Origin: Arenibacter troitsensis
Lineage (GTDB): Bacteria > Bacteroidota > Bacteroidia > Flavobacteriales > Flavobacteriaceae
DNA length: 64,000 nucleotides
Assembly (NCBI RefSeq): GCF_900177645.1
Contig: NZ_FXAO01000003.1
Location: 248,001 to 312,000, forward strand
Reading direction: 5' to 3'
The notes under the pieces were generated by a model, which had not been told where the DNA came from, did not search any database, and was given only the letters and a program-made list of their open reading frames with translations. Positions 54,365 through 63,540 of the stretch are shown here, piece after piece (position 1 is the first letter of the stretch; the number at the start of each line of letters is the position of its first letter). A program made the position numbers and the translations under genes.

Positions 54365-57223
54365 ATGAAAAAGTATTACTTTATTGCAGTGATTTTCGTT
54401 TTTGGGATGGTTGGTTTAACCAACGCCCAAATAACGGGATCAGTTTTGGATGAAGAAGGAACACCGTTGCCCGGTGCCTCCATCGTAATTAAAGGAACTA
54501 CCACTGGTACAACCACGGATTTCGATGGCAACTTTACCATTGAGGTCTCCATGGGCGATATCTTAGTGGTTTCCTATATTGGATTCGAAACCTTAGAGGT
54601 AACGGTCAACAATACCGTAATGAACATACGGCTTACTTCGGGTGTGGCCCTGTCAGAAGTAATTATTGTAGGTTCACGTAATCCGAATAGGACTGCCACA
54701 GAAAGTACGGTTCCGGTAGATGTCATAGACATGACGGAATTGAACAATGTAGCCCCCCAAGTGAATCTAAACCAGATATTAAATTATGTGGCACCCTCCT
54801 TCACCTCCAATACCCAGACTATTTCGGACGGTACAGATCACATTGATCCAGCCTCCCTTAGAGGCTTGGGACCAGATCAGGTCTTGGTTTTGATTAATGG
54901 CAAAAGAAGGCATACCTCTTCTTTGATCAACGTAAACGGTACCTTTGGTAGAGGAAGCGTGGGAACGGATTTAAATGCCATCCCTGCCGCTGCCATACAG
55001 CGTATAGAAGTCTTACGGGACGGTGCGGCCGCTCAATATGGTTCGGATGCCATAGCAGGGGTTATCAATATTATATTGAACAAAAATGTAAATGAACTTA
55101 CCACAACCGTCACCACAGGGGCCAATTTTACCAAAAATGCCAATGATCAAACAGGTGGCGTAGACGGAGCAACCACTAACCTATCGGCTAGTTACGGTAT
55201 TCCATTGGGTGATAATGGTGGATTTATAAACCTCTCCGGAGATTTTGACGTTCGGGAAGACTATAGCCGAATGAAAGAGTGGGAAGGTACTATTTTTAAT
55301 CTGTACAATACAGTTGAAAGAGTAGCCAGTTCGGATGGATATGACATTGCCAACCTTCTGGATGACGATGTGGCCGATGTAATACAGTATACCGACCAGG
55401 CGGGAATTGACCGAAATGGAGCAACCACCAAGGAAGATTTAAGAACTATACTTGGCGCAGATGCAACTACTACCGAATTGGCGGCCCGAGGGCAACAAAG
55501 AAGCGATTACAATATGCGGGTTGGCCAATCTGCCCTGCGTGGGGGCCGTTTATTTGCCAATTTCTCCTTGCCCTTGGACGATATAGGCACAACACTATAT
55601 TCCTTTGCGGGGATTAGTTCCAGAACCGGTAATTCCGCCGGATTTTATAGGCTACCCAACCAAAGTAGGACCTATACTCCCGCTTATATTAACGGCTTTC
55701 TACCGGAGATCAATTCCAACATTAAAGATCAATCCTTATCTATTGGTATAAAAGGTATGGTGGGAGATTGGAATGTTGACCTGAGCAATACCTACGGTAA
55801 AAATTCCTTTTTGTACACCATAGGCAATACCTTTAATGCCTCCATGCAAAATGCTTCTCCAACATTTTTCGATGCTGGTGGATTCTCATTCCTGCAGAAC
55901 ACCTCCAATTTGGACATTACCCAATTTTTTGAGGATGTTATGTATGGGTTAAACATTGCATTTGGTGCGGAATACAGGGTAGAGAATTATGATATTGTGG
56001 CTGGAGAAGAACCATCTTACGCGCAATATACAGCAAATGGTCAACGTATTACCTTAGCTTCCCAGCAGCCTTCCCAAGATTTCTTCGGGAATTCCAGACC
56101 AGGAGGTTCCCAAGTGTTTCCAGGATTTGCCCCATCAAATGAATTATCGAGAGGACGAAGCAGTGTAGCTGGATATTTTGATGTAGAGGCCGATTTTTCG
56201 GAAGCGTTTTTGGCAAGTTTCGCCTCCCGCTATGAAAATTACAGCGATTTCGGAGGCACCATCAATTTTAAATTGGCAGGAAGATTCAAGGCTACTGACA
56301 ATCTAAATATCCGTGGCGCATTGAACACAGGCTTTAGGGCTCCTTCCCTTCACCAAATCAACTTTAATTCCACTTCGACCATATTTGACAACCAGGGCAA
56401 TCCACAAGAAGTAGGAACGTTTGCCAATGATAGTAGGGCGGCCAAACTTTTGGGCATTCCGCAATTGAAGGAGGAAACCTCCCAAAGTGTTAGTTTGGGA
56501 CTCACCGCCAAAATACCGGATGCCAATTTAACTATAACCGTAGATGGCTATTTTGTTAAAATCAATGACCGTGTCGTATATACAGGTCAGTTTTCAGGAC
56601 CTGGAACAGGTACCGAGTTAGACAACCTTCTAAGGCAAGCCAATGCCACGGCAGCCTCATTCTTTGCCAATGCCATAGATACCGAATCCAAAGGGCTGGA
56701 TATTGTTCTTACCCATAGAACGGATCTGGGTGCCAATTGGAGGTTAAAATCGGATCTTGCCGGTACACTATCCAAAACCAAAAAAGTAGGGGACATCAAC
56801 GCCTCTGAAGTTTTAAGGAACGCAGGATTGATCGACACATACTTTCCAGAGGACAGTAGGGTCTATTTGGAAGAGGCAGTGCCTAGGACCAAAATAAACC
56901 TCTCCAACAGCCTTACTTCCGATAAATTCATCATTTTCCTCAGAAATGTATACTTTGGAGAGGTAACCGAAGCAACAACAACGGTGGCCAACCAACAGGT
57001 GTTCGGCACTAAATTGGTAACAGACCTTTCTGTAGGTTATAAGGCAACGGATGCCCTAACTTTGACCATAGGGGCCAATAATTTATTCGATATTTATCCG
57101 GACAGGGCCAAGGACGAATTTGGCAACCGTAGCGACGGTCGTTTCGATTGGTCCCGTAGAGCACAACAATTTGGAATAGGTGGTAGGTTCCTTTTTGCCA
57201 GGGTAAATTTTACACTTAAATAG
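54365..57223 (+). CDS. SusC/RagA-like TonB-dependent receptor
   Basis: 952 residues. A signal peptide ([20 protein letters not shown]) is followed by a CarboxypepD-reg-like domain ([22 protein letters not shown], to about 95) and a TonB plug (about 110-225: [42 protein letters not shown]). A C-terminal 22-strand barrel ends in [10 protein letters not shown]-type sequence. It imports a ligand across the outer membrane using ExbBD-TonB energy. No SusD partner follows, so a siderophore- or other non-glycan role is as likely as a glycan one. It ends in a strong terminator. Confidence 0.9.
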   Translation: MKKYYFIAVIFVFGMVGLTNAQITGSVLDEEGTPLPGASIVIKGTTTGTTTDFDGNFTIEVSMGDILVVSYIGFETLEVTVNNTVMNIRLTSGVALSEVIIVGSRNPNRTATESTVPVDVIDMTELNNVAPQVNLNQILNYVAPSFTSNTQTISDGTDHIDPASLRGLGPDQVLVLINGKRRHTSSLINVNGTFGRGSVGTDLNAIPAAAIQRIEVLRDGAAAQYGSDAIAGVINIILNKNVNELTTTVTTGANFTKNANDQTGGVDGATTNLSASYGIPLGDNGGFINLSGDFDVREDYSRMKEWEGTIFNLYNTVERVASSDGYDIANLLDDDVADVIQYTDQAGIDRNGATTKEDLRTILGADATTTELAARGQQRSDYNMRVGQSALRGGRLFANFSLPLDDIGTTLYSFAGISSRTGNSAGFYRLPNQSRTYTPAYINGFLPEINSNIKDQSLSIGIKGMVGDWNVDLSNTYGKNSFLYTIGNTFNASMQNASPTFFDAGGFSFLQNTSNLDITQFFEDVMYGLNIAFGAEYRVENYDIVAGEEPSYAQYTANGQRITLASQQPSQDFFGNSRPGGSQVFPGFAPSNELSRGRSSVAGYFDVEADFSEAFLASFASRYENYSDFGGTINFKLAGRFKATDNLNIRGALNTGFRAPSLHQINFNSTSTIFDNQGNPQEVGTFANDSRAAKLLGIPQLKEETSQSVSLGLTAKIPDANLTITVDGYFVKINDRVVYTGQFSGPGTGTELDNLLRQANATAASFFANAIDTESKGLDIVLTHRTDLGANWRLKSDLAGTLSKTKKVGDINASEVLRNAGLIDTYFPEDSRVYLEEAVPRTKINLSNSLTSDKFIIFLRNVYFGEVTEATTTVANQQVFGTKLVTDLSVGYKATDALTLTIGANNLFDIYPDRAKDEFGNRSDGRFDWSRRAQQFGIGGRFLFARVNFTLK

Positions 57224-57249
57224 GAACTGCACATAACTTTCACTTAAAT

Positions 57250-57279
57250 GGGAAAAGCCACTTATCAGTGGCTTTTCCC
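57250..57279 (+). terminator. Terminator of the TonB-dependent receptor gene
   Basis: A 13-bp perfect stem (57250-57262 with 57267-57279) with a 4-base loop and internal A4/T4 blocks lies 27 bases after the stop codon. Confidence 0.85.
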
Positions 57280-57338
57280 TATTATAACTGAACCCTGAAG
57301 GGTTTACCTCATTTGAAAGGCCATTATTAAACCTTAGC

Positions 57339-57758
57339 TTAGCCTTGCAGGCTTACATCCAACACTATATTTGTTTTTAACAATTTGGAAATGGGACAAA
57401 TTTCTTTAGCCTTTTGTGCTATTTCCTTAAACTGTTCCAATTTAATCCCCGGTACCGTACCACTAAGACTTAAAGATATCTGAGGTATACTCCCATCCTC
57501 AAAGTTGACCTTGGCAGCTGTATCCAAATTAGTGGGAGTAAATCCAGCCTCCCCCAGTAAAAAACTGAGCTGCATGGTAAAACATCCCGCATGGGCCGCG
57601 CCAACCAATTCTTCAGGGTTGGTACCCTTGCCATCTTCAAAACGTGATTTAAAAGAATATTGAGTATCCTTCAAGATGGTACTTTCCGTACTCAAGGTAC
57701 CCTTGCCATCCTTTCCGCTACCTTTCCAGTTTGCACTTGCTTTTCTACTGAATTTCAT
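57339..57758 (-). CDS. OsmC-family peroxiredoxin-like protein
   Basis: 139 residues of the OsmC/Ohr fold. A reactive Cys is in EELVGAAHAGCFTMQLS (about residue 58) and a second Cys in KEICPISKLLKTN (about 123), the two-Cys arrangement of organic hydroperoxide reductases. It detoxifies organic peroxides in the cytoplasm, with reduction by lipoyl or thiol partners in the family. It is convergent with the receptor gene and has no regulator nearby. Confidence 0.92.
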   Translation of the reverse strand: MKFSRKASANWKGSGKDGKGTLSTESTILKDTQYSFKSRFEDGKGTNPEELVGAAHAGCFTMQLSFLLGEAGFTPTNLDTAAKVNFEDGSIPQISLSLSGTVPGIKLEQFKEIAQKAKEICPISKLLKTNIVLDVSLQG

Positions 57759-58186
57759 ACTATTAATTTTTAAGTTAATACAAATTATTATTTATCTAAT
57801 TCCATCTACTTCGTCTTTAAATGATCTGCATAATCCCTACTCTTTAGGGTTTTTGGATATACCACTTAATATATATCTAGCGAATAATTAAGCACACTAA
57901 CCTCTAAGATATTAAATAGGTAATAATAATCCGATAAAATTCATTCAATTCCTTTAAAGCGTCTTTCTTGGCATATAAACTGAATTATTTTTTTTAGATC
58001 GATAAAAATCAAAATTTCACAATAATCTGTTAATCATATATTTAAAACTTAAAACTCTCCTATCGATGGAATATAATTGTTAAATATTGCTTAAAACGGT
58101 ACTATTTTATACATAGTACTGTAACAATTTTACACTTGCGTCGTCTTCTAGTAGTAAATCAATTAATCATATTTAAATAAAATATC
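57759..58186. promoter_or_regulatory. AT-rich region upstream of the tiny-gene cluster
   Basis: A 428-base AT-rich stretch. Near its right end is an inverted repeat, GTACTAT(7 bases)ATAGTAC at 58099-58119, followed by a weak -7-like TACACTTG at 58131-58138, about 50 bases before the first tiny ORF. The left part should hold the OsmC promoter. No other gene seen. Confidence 0.4.
58099..58119. promoter_or_regulatory. Inverted repeat, possible operator of the tiny-gene cluster
   Basis: GTACTAT (58099-58105) and ATAGTAC (58113-58119) are perfect 7-base arms with a 7-base spacer, 11 bases upstream of a -7-like TACACTTG. Its position would suit a regulator of the three small ORFs that follow. Confidence 0.4.
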
Positions 58187-58273
58187 ATGGAAACAATAAA
58201 CAAACATCTGGTTAAGCAAACATTGGAATCTTCAAAAAGTAGAATTTGGAATAGCAAAAGAAGGTACAATTAA
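58187..58273 (+). CDS. Tiny basic peptide gene 1 (28 residues)
   Basis: The predicted peptide runs from METINKHLVKQT to SRIWNSKRRYN. It matches the next ORF (58320-58406) at 21 of 28 positions. Aligned codon by codon, ten codons are identical, eleven differ without changing the amino acid and seven change it, mostly conservatively, so coding selection is likely. The peptide is basic (net charge about +5) with a Trp and KRR near the end, without a membrane helix or signal. Function unknown. Confidence 0.65.
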   Translation: METINKHLVKQTLESSKSRIWNSKRRYN

Positions 58274-58319
58274 AAATCAATAAATAAAACAATTTAAACA
58301 TCAATTAAAAATCAACATC

Positions 58320-58406
58320 ATGGAAACAATCAATAAGCATTTCGTAAAACAAACAATTGAAAACTCTAAAAGCAACATTTGGAACGCCAAGAGGCGTTTC
58401 AGGTAA
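58320..58406 (+). CDS. Tiny basic peptide gene 2 (28 residues), paralogue of gene 1
   Basis: This ORF is the same length as gene 1 and begins with the same METINKH block, separated from it by 46 bases. It ends SNIWNAKRRFR. The excess of silent over replacing codon differences shows it is not a recent copy and that the protein sequence has been conserved. Both ORFs start at an ATCATGG context. Function unknown; candidates include a regulatory or antimicrobial-like peptide. Confidence 0.65.
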   Translation: METINKHFVKQTIENSKSNIWNAKRRFR

Positions 58407-58429
58407 TTAAAAAACTTAAAACAGTAATC

Positions 58430-58561
58430 ATGAAATCATTTATTCATAAATCACAATCAGAATCAACAAATTTTCAGTTGACGGGGGAAAGTATTCTAAT
58501 GGTAAATTTTAAAAGTATCAAGAAAAACCGTTGGGCCGAGCGCAGAATCTATTTAAATTAA
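58430..58561 (+). CDS. Tiny basic ORF 3 (43 residues)
   Basis: From the ATG at 58430 the peptide starts MKSFIHKSQS and ends RWAERRIYLN. It lies 23 bases after gene 2 and before a terminator. The Trp followed by basic RR and an aromatic residue recalls the tail of genes 1 and 2 (W-N-x-K-R-R-aromatic), but similarity elsewhere is too weak to call homology. A longer in-frame start at 58379 overlaps gene 2 and is less likely. Coding status is moderately supported by context. Confidence 0.45.
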   Translation: MKSFIHKSQSESTNFQLTGESILMVNFKSIKKNRWAERRIYLN

Positions 58562-58598
58562 TTCCTAATATTTACTGGGAAAGGGTTCTAGATTTAAG

Positions 58599-58630
58599 AG
58601 CAGTTGATGTGGTATCACCTGCTTTTTTTT
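58599..58630 (+). terminator. Terminator of the tiny-gene cluster
   Basis: AGCAG and TGAT pair with ATCA and CTGCT across 58599-58623 with one mismatch and a 5-base loop, followed by a T8 run, 38 bases after the third ORF. It shows the region is transcribed on the plus strand and ends here. Confidence 0.75.
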
Positions 58631-58694
58631 ATATCACTCCAACCTAACCCTATACCTGCAATCCATGGAAAGCTGGTACAATCAAAACACCCTT

Positions 58695-59633
58695 CTAATC
58701 CTCTTTTGGCGAATACCGACTTGAAAATCTAGAAAACAATACCAATTTTTTTCTAGTATTGATGAAATAGACCCCGGTTAAAAGTACTATAGCCGCAATT
58801 GTGGACTGAGTGGTTATTTGTTCATCCAAAAAAAACCACCCCAGTAATAGGGCAATAATAGGGTTTACATAGGTGGAAGTGGCGACCTTTTCCGGAGAGA
58901 CCACTTTTAATAAATAATTAAATGCGGTAAAGGCAACAATACTTCCAAGAATAATTAGAAACAGCATGGCATATTGCACTGGACTACTCCAAGCGGTAGG
59001 CAGGGTCCAAGTTTCCCCAATCAGCAAACTCCCTACCATTAGCATGATGCCCGCAGTGAACATTTGAAATCCCGTATTAACAAAATAATTCTTGGGTAGG
59101 TCGGCCTTGGCTACAAACAAACTACCATAAGCCCAACTAACCATACAAAAAAAGATCATGACCATCCCTAAGACCGAGTTCTCTTGACTTATAACCTGAT
59201 TTTGACTAACCAATAAGTAGATACCCAATATGCCGATTATAACCCCTACAACGGACATGGTCTGAATCTTTTTCCCTTCAAGAATGCGCATTAACAATAG
59301 AATTACCAAGGGTTGAGCCGCTATTTCCAAAGCTGCAAAACCACTGTCTACATACTTCAGTGCCCATACTACAAATCCGTTTCCAAAAGCAAGGAATAGA
59401 AATCCTGCAATCATAGAATTCAGTAGTTGTTTTTTTGTGATATTAAGTGGAATCCCCATGATTTTGCACAATACAAAAATCAATAGTCCAGCAACCGAAA
59501 AGCGTACGGAAGCCAACATAAATGGAGGAAGCTCGTGCACGGCTATTTTGTTCATCAAATAAGTAGATCCCCAAATCACATATATGGCAACAAAGGCGAG
59601 TACTATTAATAACGCATTCTGGGATTTGGACAT
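58695..59633 (-). CDS. EamA-family (DMT) transporter
   Basis: 312 residues from the ATG at 59633; an upstream start would add nine residues. About ten transmembrane helices lie in two EamA repeats (AIYVIWGSTYLMNKIAVHELPPFMLASVRF in repeat 1; MVSWAYGSLFVAKADLPKNYFVNTGFQMF and VNPIIALLLGWFFLDEQITTQS in repeat 2). It resembles drug/metabolite exporters such as YedA. The substrate is unknown. It is convergent with the tiny-gene cluster and has its own leader upstream. Confidence 0.9.
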   Translation of the reverse strand: MSKSQNALLIVLAFVAIYVIWGSTYLMNKIAVHELPPFMLASVRFSVAGLLIFVLCKIMGIPLNITKKQLLNSMIAGFLFLAFGNGFVVWALKYVDSGFAALEIAAQPLVILLLMRILEGKKIQTMSVVGVIIGILGIYLLVSQNQVISQENSVLGMVMIFFCMVSWAYGSLFVAKADLPKNYFVNTGFQMFTAGIMLMVGSLLIGETWTLPTAWSSPVQYAMLFLIILGSIVAFTAFNYLLKVVSPEKVATSTYVNPIIALLLGWFFLDEQITTQSTIAAIVLLTGVYFINTRKKLVLFSRFSSRYSPKED

Positions 59634-59848
59634 AAAAACAACTTTTCCAATGAACCACAAAAGTAAGTATAACTTTATTAATTGTGTCTGTCTAGGCGTC
59701 CATGTTATTTTTAAGAATCAACGAAGCACTATACCTGATCGTTAGGTTACGAACTTCATATTCAAACCCTCACATAGTTAGCGCAATATATGACAACGGC
59801 AAGTCTTTCAATAAGGCTTCCGTCCACTTTTACACGATTCCCTCCAAC

Positions 59849-61543
59849 TTACCAACTACCTCCTCCCCCTCCGCCAAAACCGCCGCCCGAGGAACCTCCT
59901 CCAGAACTTCCGCTACTGGAAGGAGAACTCACCATATTGGATTTAGTGCTGGCCATGGCGTTGGAAAAAGATTTGGAAAACTGATTCATGGTAAGACTGC
60001 TACTTGAAGTGGACGTATACCAGTCTGGGGGCGGTATATTTAGATCTCGAAACTTTTTGGCCCATTGCTCGAACATACCAAAGGCAAGTGCATATCCCAG
60101 GGTATTTTCGAAATAATGCGGATCATCCTTTAAAAGCATTTTTAATCTGTTTTCCTCAGCAACCTTGATAAATCTTTTAAATCCCTTTAATTCCGAAAGC
60201 AACTCATTGCCCTTGGCATTCTTTTTTACCATGAATCGATTAACAAAAATCAGTATCACACAAAAACCGACTATTGCCACTGCTGCCACAGGGCCCCAGA
60301 AAAACAACCCCACCACAGTAAGTCCGATCGCCAAAGCAATCAAGGCCACATACATAATACCTTGCATTTTTTTTGATTCAGCCTCGTAATAAGGTTGGGC
60401 ACTTTCCTTTAATTGGCTGCGTGCCTTTATCATTTTGGTATAAAAGGTATCCTTTAAACTACTCACCAGCACTTCCGTGCCAACAACGTTGTTATTGTCT
60501 CCGAACAGACCCTTGAATATTTCCAATTCATAGGCGGGCGAATCCAATGGCAGGGACTGCAACCGTATAATTTTTGTGTCCTTTGATCCAAAAAGGCCTT
60601 TTTTAGGGATTTCCTCCAGTCTTATCAATCCTTTTGAGCCCCAATACGGTATTAATGCTATTAAGTCGGAATTGTCATCCTTATCGTTTATCAAAAAACC
60701 TACCATGGCCGGATCCAAACTGTCCGGTGGATAATAACTGGTTGTTGCAATGACGCGTTGATCCTTGCCAAATTTCCACCATACCCTAAAAAAAGCAAAA
60801 AGCATTATTCCGATTAAGAAGACCCAACCATAATTATCCCAAAATGGCCATAAAGGCTTTTCCTCCTTTACAGATCCTAAGGGAAGATTGATCAATACCG
60901 TAACACTTTGTCCTGGGTAGGATACAAATTCCGCCTTGCTCGTTCCCGAAAATTCATTATTTGCATAATATAATTGCATTTCCGTAGTGGTGGTGGAAGT
61001 ACCCCTATCCCCTGAGTAAACAAAGCTGTTTTCCTTGCTGGGAAATACATTGTCGGGTAGCCTAATCGTAAAACTGACCTGATGAAATTCGGCCAACCAA
61101 TCTTCCGGTTTAATGTTCCAATAAAACCTGATTTGCGAATCCTCAAAAAGAAAGGCATTGTGGACCCTATATTTTATTTCGTAGTGCTGGGGCCCTACTA
61201 GGGTAATATCCTTATCCCCTATTTTGATTTCCATTTGGTCCTGCATCTTTTGGACAAAATCGAACGGCGCTTCAAATTTGTAATCGGGAACCTTTATTTT
61301 ACTGATCCTGATCTTTCTTGTAGATTTGTTGCCCTCGGAATCGACAAGGTCATATTTTGTTTGGATAGTCCTATAAATACCGTGTTTTGGGATTTCGAAG
61401 TTAAGATCGTAGTTTTCAACTACATCAAAATAACCTTCTTTATGGACCGTAATGTCGACAGTGTAATTTTTAACCGTAAAATCCTGGGCCAATCCCGTAT
61501 TTAAGGTTAGCAGTAATAAAAGTAAGTAATAGCAATTTTTCAT
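59849..61543 (-). CDS. DUF2207 membrane protein
   Basis: 564 residues. A signal peptide (CYYLLLLLLTLNTGLAQ) and an extracytoplasmic beta-rich DUF2207 domain (about 20-230, FTVKNYTVDITVHKEGYFDV) come first. A transmembrane helix (WVFLIGIMLFAFFRVWW), a cytoplasmic section and two more helices near 395-440 follow. It ends in a Gly/Ser-rich tail (GGGSSGGGFGGGGGGSW). LemA and DUF2207 genes are often linked, as here, overlapping by one base. Function unknown; a membrane-stress or secretion role has been suggested for similar pairs. Confidence 0.9.
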   Translation of the reverse strand: MKNCYYLLLLLLTLNTGLAQDFTVKNYTVDITVHKEGYFDVVENYDLNFEIPKHGIYRTIQTKYDLVDSEGNKSTRKIRISKIKVPDYKFEAPFDFVQKMQDQMEIKIGDKDITLVGPQHYEIKYRVHNAFLFEDSQIRFYWNIKPEDWLAEFHQVSFTIRLPDNVFPSKENSFVYSGDRGTSTTTTEMQLYYANNEFSGTSKAEFVSYPGQSVTVLINLPLGSVKEEKPLWPFWDNYGWVFLIGIMLFAFFRVWWKFGKDQRVIATTSYYPPDSLDPAMVGFLINDKDDNSDLIALIPYWGSKGLIRLEEIPKKGLFGSKDTKIIRLQSLPLDSPAYELEIFKGLFGDNNNVVGTEVLVSSLKDTFYTKMIKARSQLKESAQPYYEAESKKMQGIMYVALIALAIGLTVVGLFFWGPVAAVAIVGFCVILIFVNRFMVKKNAKGNELLSELKGFKRFIKVAEENRLKMLLKDDPHYFENTLGYALAFGMFEQWAKKFRDLNIPPPDWYTSTSSSSLTMNQFSKSFSNAMASTKSNMVSSPSSSGSSGGGSSGGGFGGGGGGSW

Positions 61544-62103
61544 TAAGAGAAATCTACTTTTACATTCGCCCTACTAGCCTCCTCAGCCTCAAAATAATCG
61601 AAATGTTGATATTTAAACAAACTGGCCACAAGCACTCCCGGTACACTTTCCCCATAAGTGTTATTTTCCCGTACTGAACCATTATAATATCTTCGGGCAC
61701 GCTCCAGATTCTCTTCAATTTCATTTAATTTTTGTTGAAGATCCAAATAATTGGTGTTGGCCTTAAGATCTGGATAGGCTTCCCCCAAAGCAAAAATACT
61801 TCTCAAACTTTGTTGCAGTTGGTTCTCTGCCTTTATCTGGGCATTGATATCTCCAGGTGGGACTGCCATTGCAGCGTTACGGGCATTTATTACCGCCTCT
61901 AAGGTAGATTTTTCATGTTTGGCATACCCTTTTACGGTCTCTACCAAATTTGGTATAAGATCGTACCTTCTTTTTAAAGCCACATCTATATTGCTCCAGG
62001 CATCCTTGACAAGATTTCTAAGTGTGGCAAAGCGATTGAAAACATTTACTAGGAACAATACGATCAGCACTAAGATTCCCAAAAAAATAATTAACGTAAT
62101 CAT
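61543..62103 (-). CDS. lemA: LemA-family membrane protein
   Basis: 186 residues. One N-terminal membrane anchor (LIIFLGILVLIVLFLVNVFNRF) is followed by the helical LemA domain (LVKDAWSNIDVALKRRYDLIPNLVETVKGYAKHE), with the family motif SLRSIFALGEAYPDLKANTNY. LemA is poorly understood; in other bacteria it is linked to membrane homeostasis. Its stop codon overlaps the start of the DUF2207 gene by one base, implying translational coupling and joint function. Confidence 0.95.
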   Translation of the reverse strand: MITLIIFLGILVLIVLFLVNVFNRFATLRNLVKDAWSNIDVALKRRYDLIPNLVETVKGYAKHEKSTLEAVINARNAAMAVPPGDINAQIKAENQLQQSLRSIFALGEAYPDLKANTNYLDLQQKLNEIEENLERARRYYNGSVRENNTYGESVPGVLVASLFKYQHFDYFEAEEASRANVKVDFS

Positions 62104-62268
62104 GGTTCGGTTTATTTATATGTTAAATATATGGCCACACTAAGTTACTTTATTTTTTTATTCAAGCTGCAGCCCTTCGAACAAATAATAATACAGTTAT
62201 AAATCTAGGAACCGGAACCTTAAATACCGATTAGGCCATGCACGCTAATTAATTTATTGGGCCCAAAC

Positions 62269-62304
62269 AAAAAAAAGAGGCTGTCTAAAACACAGCCTCT
62301 TTTT
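62269..62304 (-). terminator. Terminator of the NTF2-like gene
   Basis: A 13-bp perfect stem (62272-62284 with 62292-62304) with a 7-base loop has A8/T-runs on both sides; on the minus strand it ends the gene at 62321. Confidence 0.85.
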
Positions 62305-62320
62305 CTTTTAATTTTTATTC

Positions 62321-63250
62321 CTATTTGGCATCAAGAATCTTTGTGCTCACATAGGCGATGGACCTCATTATTTTTCCTTCATCATTAAAATCATGAAGAT
62401 AAAAGGCAGGCAAAATAAATTTTTTGCCATCGGATTTTCTTGTCAATCTAAATTTCCACCAGGACTGCACTACTTTGGCATCCTGCATATCATATTCCAT
62501 ATAATCCGGGTAGCCCGTCTCATCTATACTATCAAAGCTGTAGGTTTCCAACAACTTCTTATTACGTTCCTTTACTTCATCTAAATTAAGACTCTCACCA
62601 TCAGGAAGTTCCAAACTATAAAACTTGGCATCTTCTGCAAAATAGCTGTAAAAGGCATCCAAATCGTTAAATTCAAAGGCATACATCAATTTCCTAACTG
62701 TATTTATATTATCGTGATGGTTATAAATGATGCCATTTTGTCGATCACCAAAACTTCTACGTACCTCCCAAATGACCTCATTATCAAAATAACTGATTAA
62801 AGTACTTATTTTGTTTTCTTTATTAAGCTTATACAATCGATGATAAGGCATATCCAGTTTAACTCCCGTAGCATTGTGCATTCCCTTTAAATGATCCCAG
62901 GTCTGTACCCAAACACCACTCTCTTTATATTCCAAGGCATCTGGATAAGCGCCCTTGGTAGGTTCCATGGAAAGGTAGGAAACATTCTCATTCCAAAATT
63001 TCACCTGCCCCAAAAACTCCTCTTTTGTAGTCCCTTTGTCATCTTTATCGGTACTAAAACCATTGTATGCTTTAAAATCATCGGCAAGGTAAGTACCAAC
63101 TTTCTCTTGATCCCCAGCTACAAATGCTGCCATCATCTCATTAACCACTTCTATCGCGGGGTGTTCCAAAAAAATAGTTCCGTTTTTTTTCTTTTGGGAA
63201 TAGCCCAAAGCCACAACGAGCAATAAGGCTGTAATAATTGATTTTTTCAT
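62321..63250 (-). CDS. Exported tandem NTF2-like (SnoaL-type) protein
   Basis: 309 residues with a signal peptide (KKSIITALLLVVALGYSQ). Two NTF2-like units follow, about 30-165 (VVNEMMAAFVAGDQEKVGTYLADDF) and 180-305 (VRKLMYAFEFNDLDAFYSYFAEDA). Each opens with the same pattern of a helix and a first strand ending in an aromatic/acidic stretch. The internal duplication is clear. Ligand binding or small-molecule isomerisation is typical, but no catalytic residues can be assigned. It stands alone on the minus strand. Confidence 0.82.
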   Translation of the reverse strand: MKKSIITALLLVVALGYSQKKKNGTIFLEHPAIEVVNEMMAAFVAGDQEKVGTYLADDFKAYNGFSTDKDDKGTTKEEFLGQVKFWNENVSYLSMEPTKGAYPDALEYKESGVWVQTWDHLKGMHNATGVKLDMPYHRLYKLNKENKISTLISYFDNEVIWEVRRSFGDRQNGIIYNHHDNINTVRKLMYAFEFNDLDAFYSYFAEDAKFYSLELPDGESLNLDEVKERNKKLLETYSFDSIDETGYPDYMEYDMQDAKVVQSWWKFRLTRKSDGKKFILPAFYLHDFNDEGKIMRSIAYVSTKILDAK

Positions 63251-63512
63251 TGTTCTTAGGTTTTAATATTATACGTTAAAAGACACAATTCCAATGTGCT
63301 ACTGAGTGTTAAGTAAATTACATTGATGAAATTTTTATATCGAAAAAGGACGAATAAACAGATTTATTGTCCGAACCATATGTATTTCTTATCCATAGCT
63401 CCTTCTTCCACTATTCTTACGTGTTAGCCCGTAACATTATCTTATAAAGCCAAAAAGATTATGGCTTTTGCATTACTTATCATAGGTCAATGCATATATG
63501 CCGTATGAACAC

Positions 63513-63520
63513 TAATTTTG
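63513..63520 (+). promoter_or_regulatory. Promoter -7 element of the pirin gene
   Basis: TAATTTTG matches the TAnnTTTG consensus, 20 bases before the pirin ATG. No clear -33 TTG is seen. Confidence 0.5.
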
Positions 63521-63540
63521 GGCAAACAAAAAAAAGTATC

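Noticed and set aside
63324-63425. Small ORF (about 33 codons) in the NTF2-pirin intergenic region
   Set aside because: No supporting homology, and it overlaps the likely promoter region of the divergent genes.
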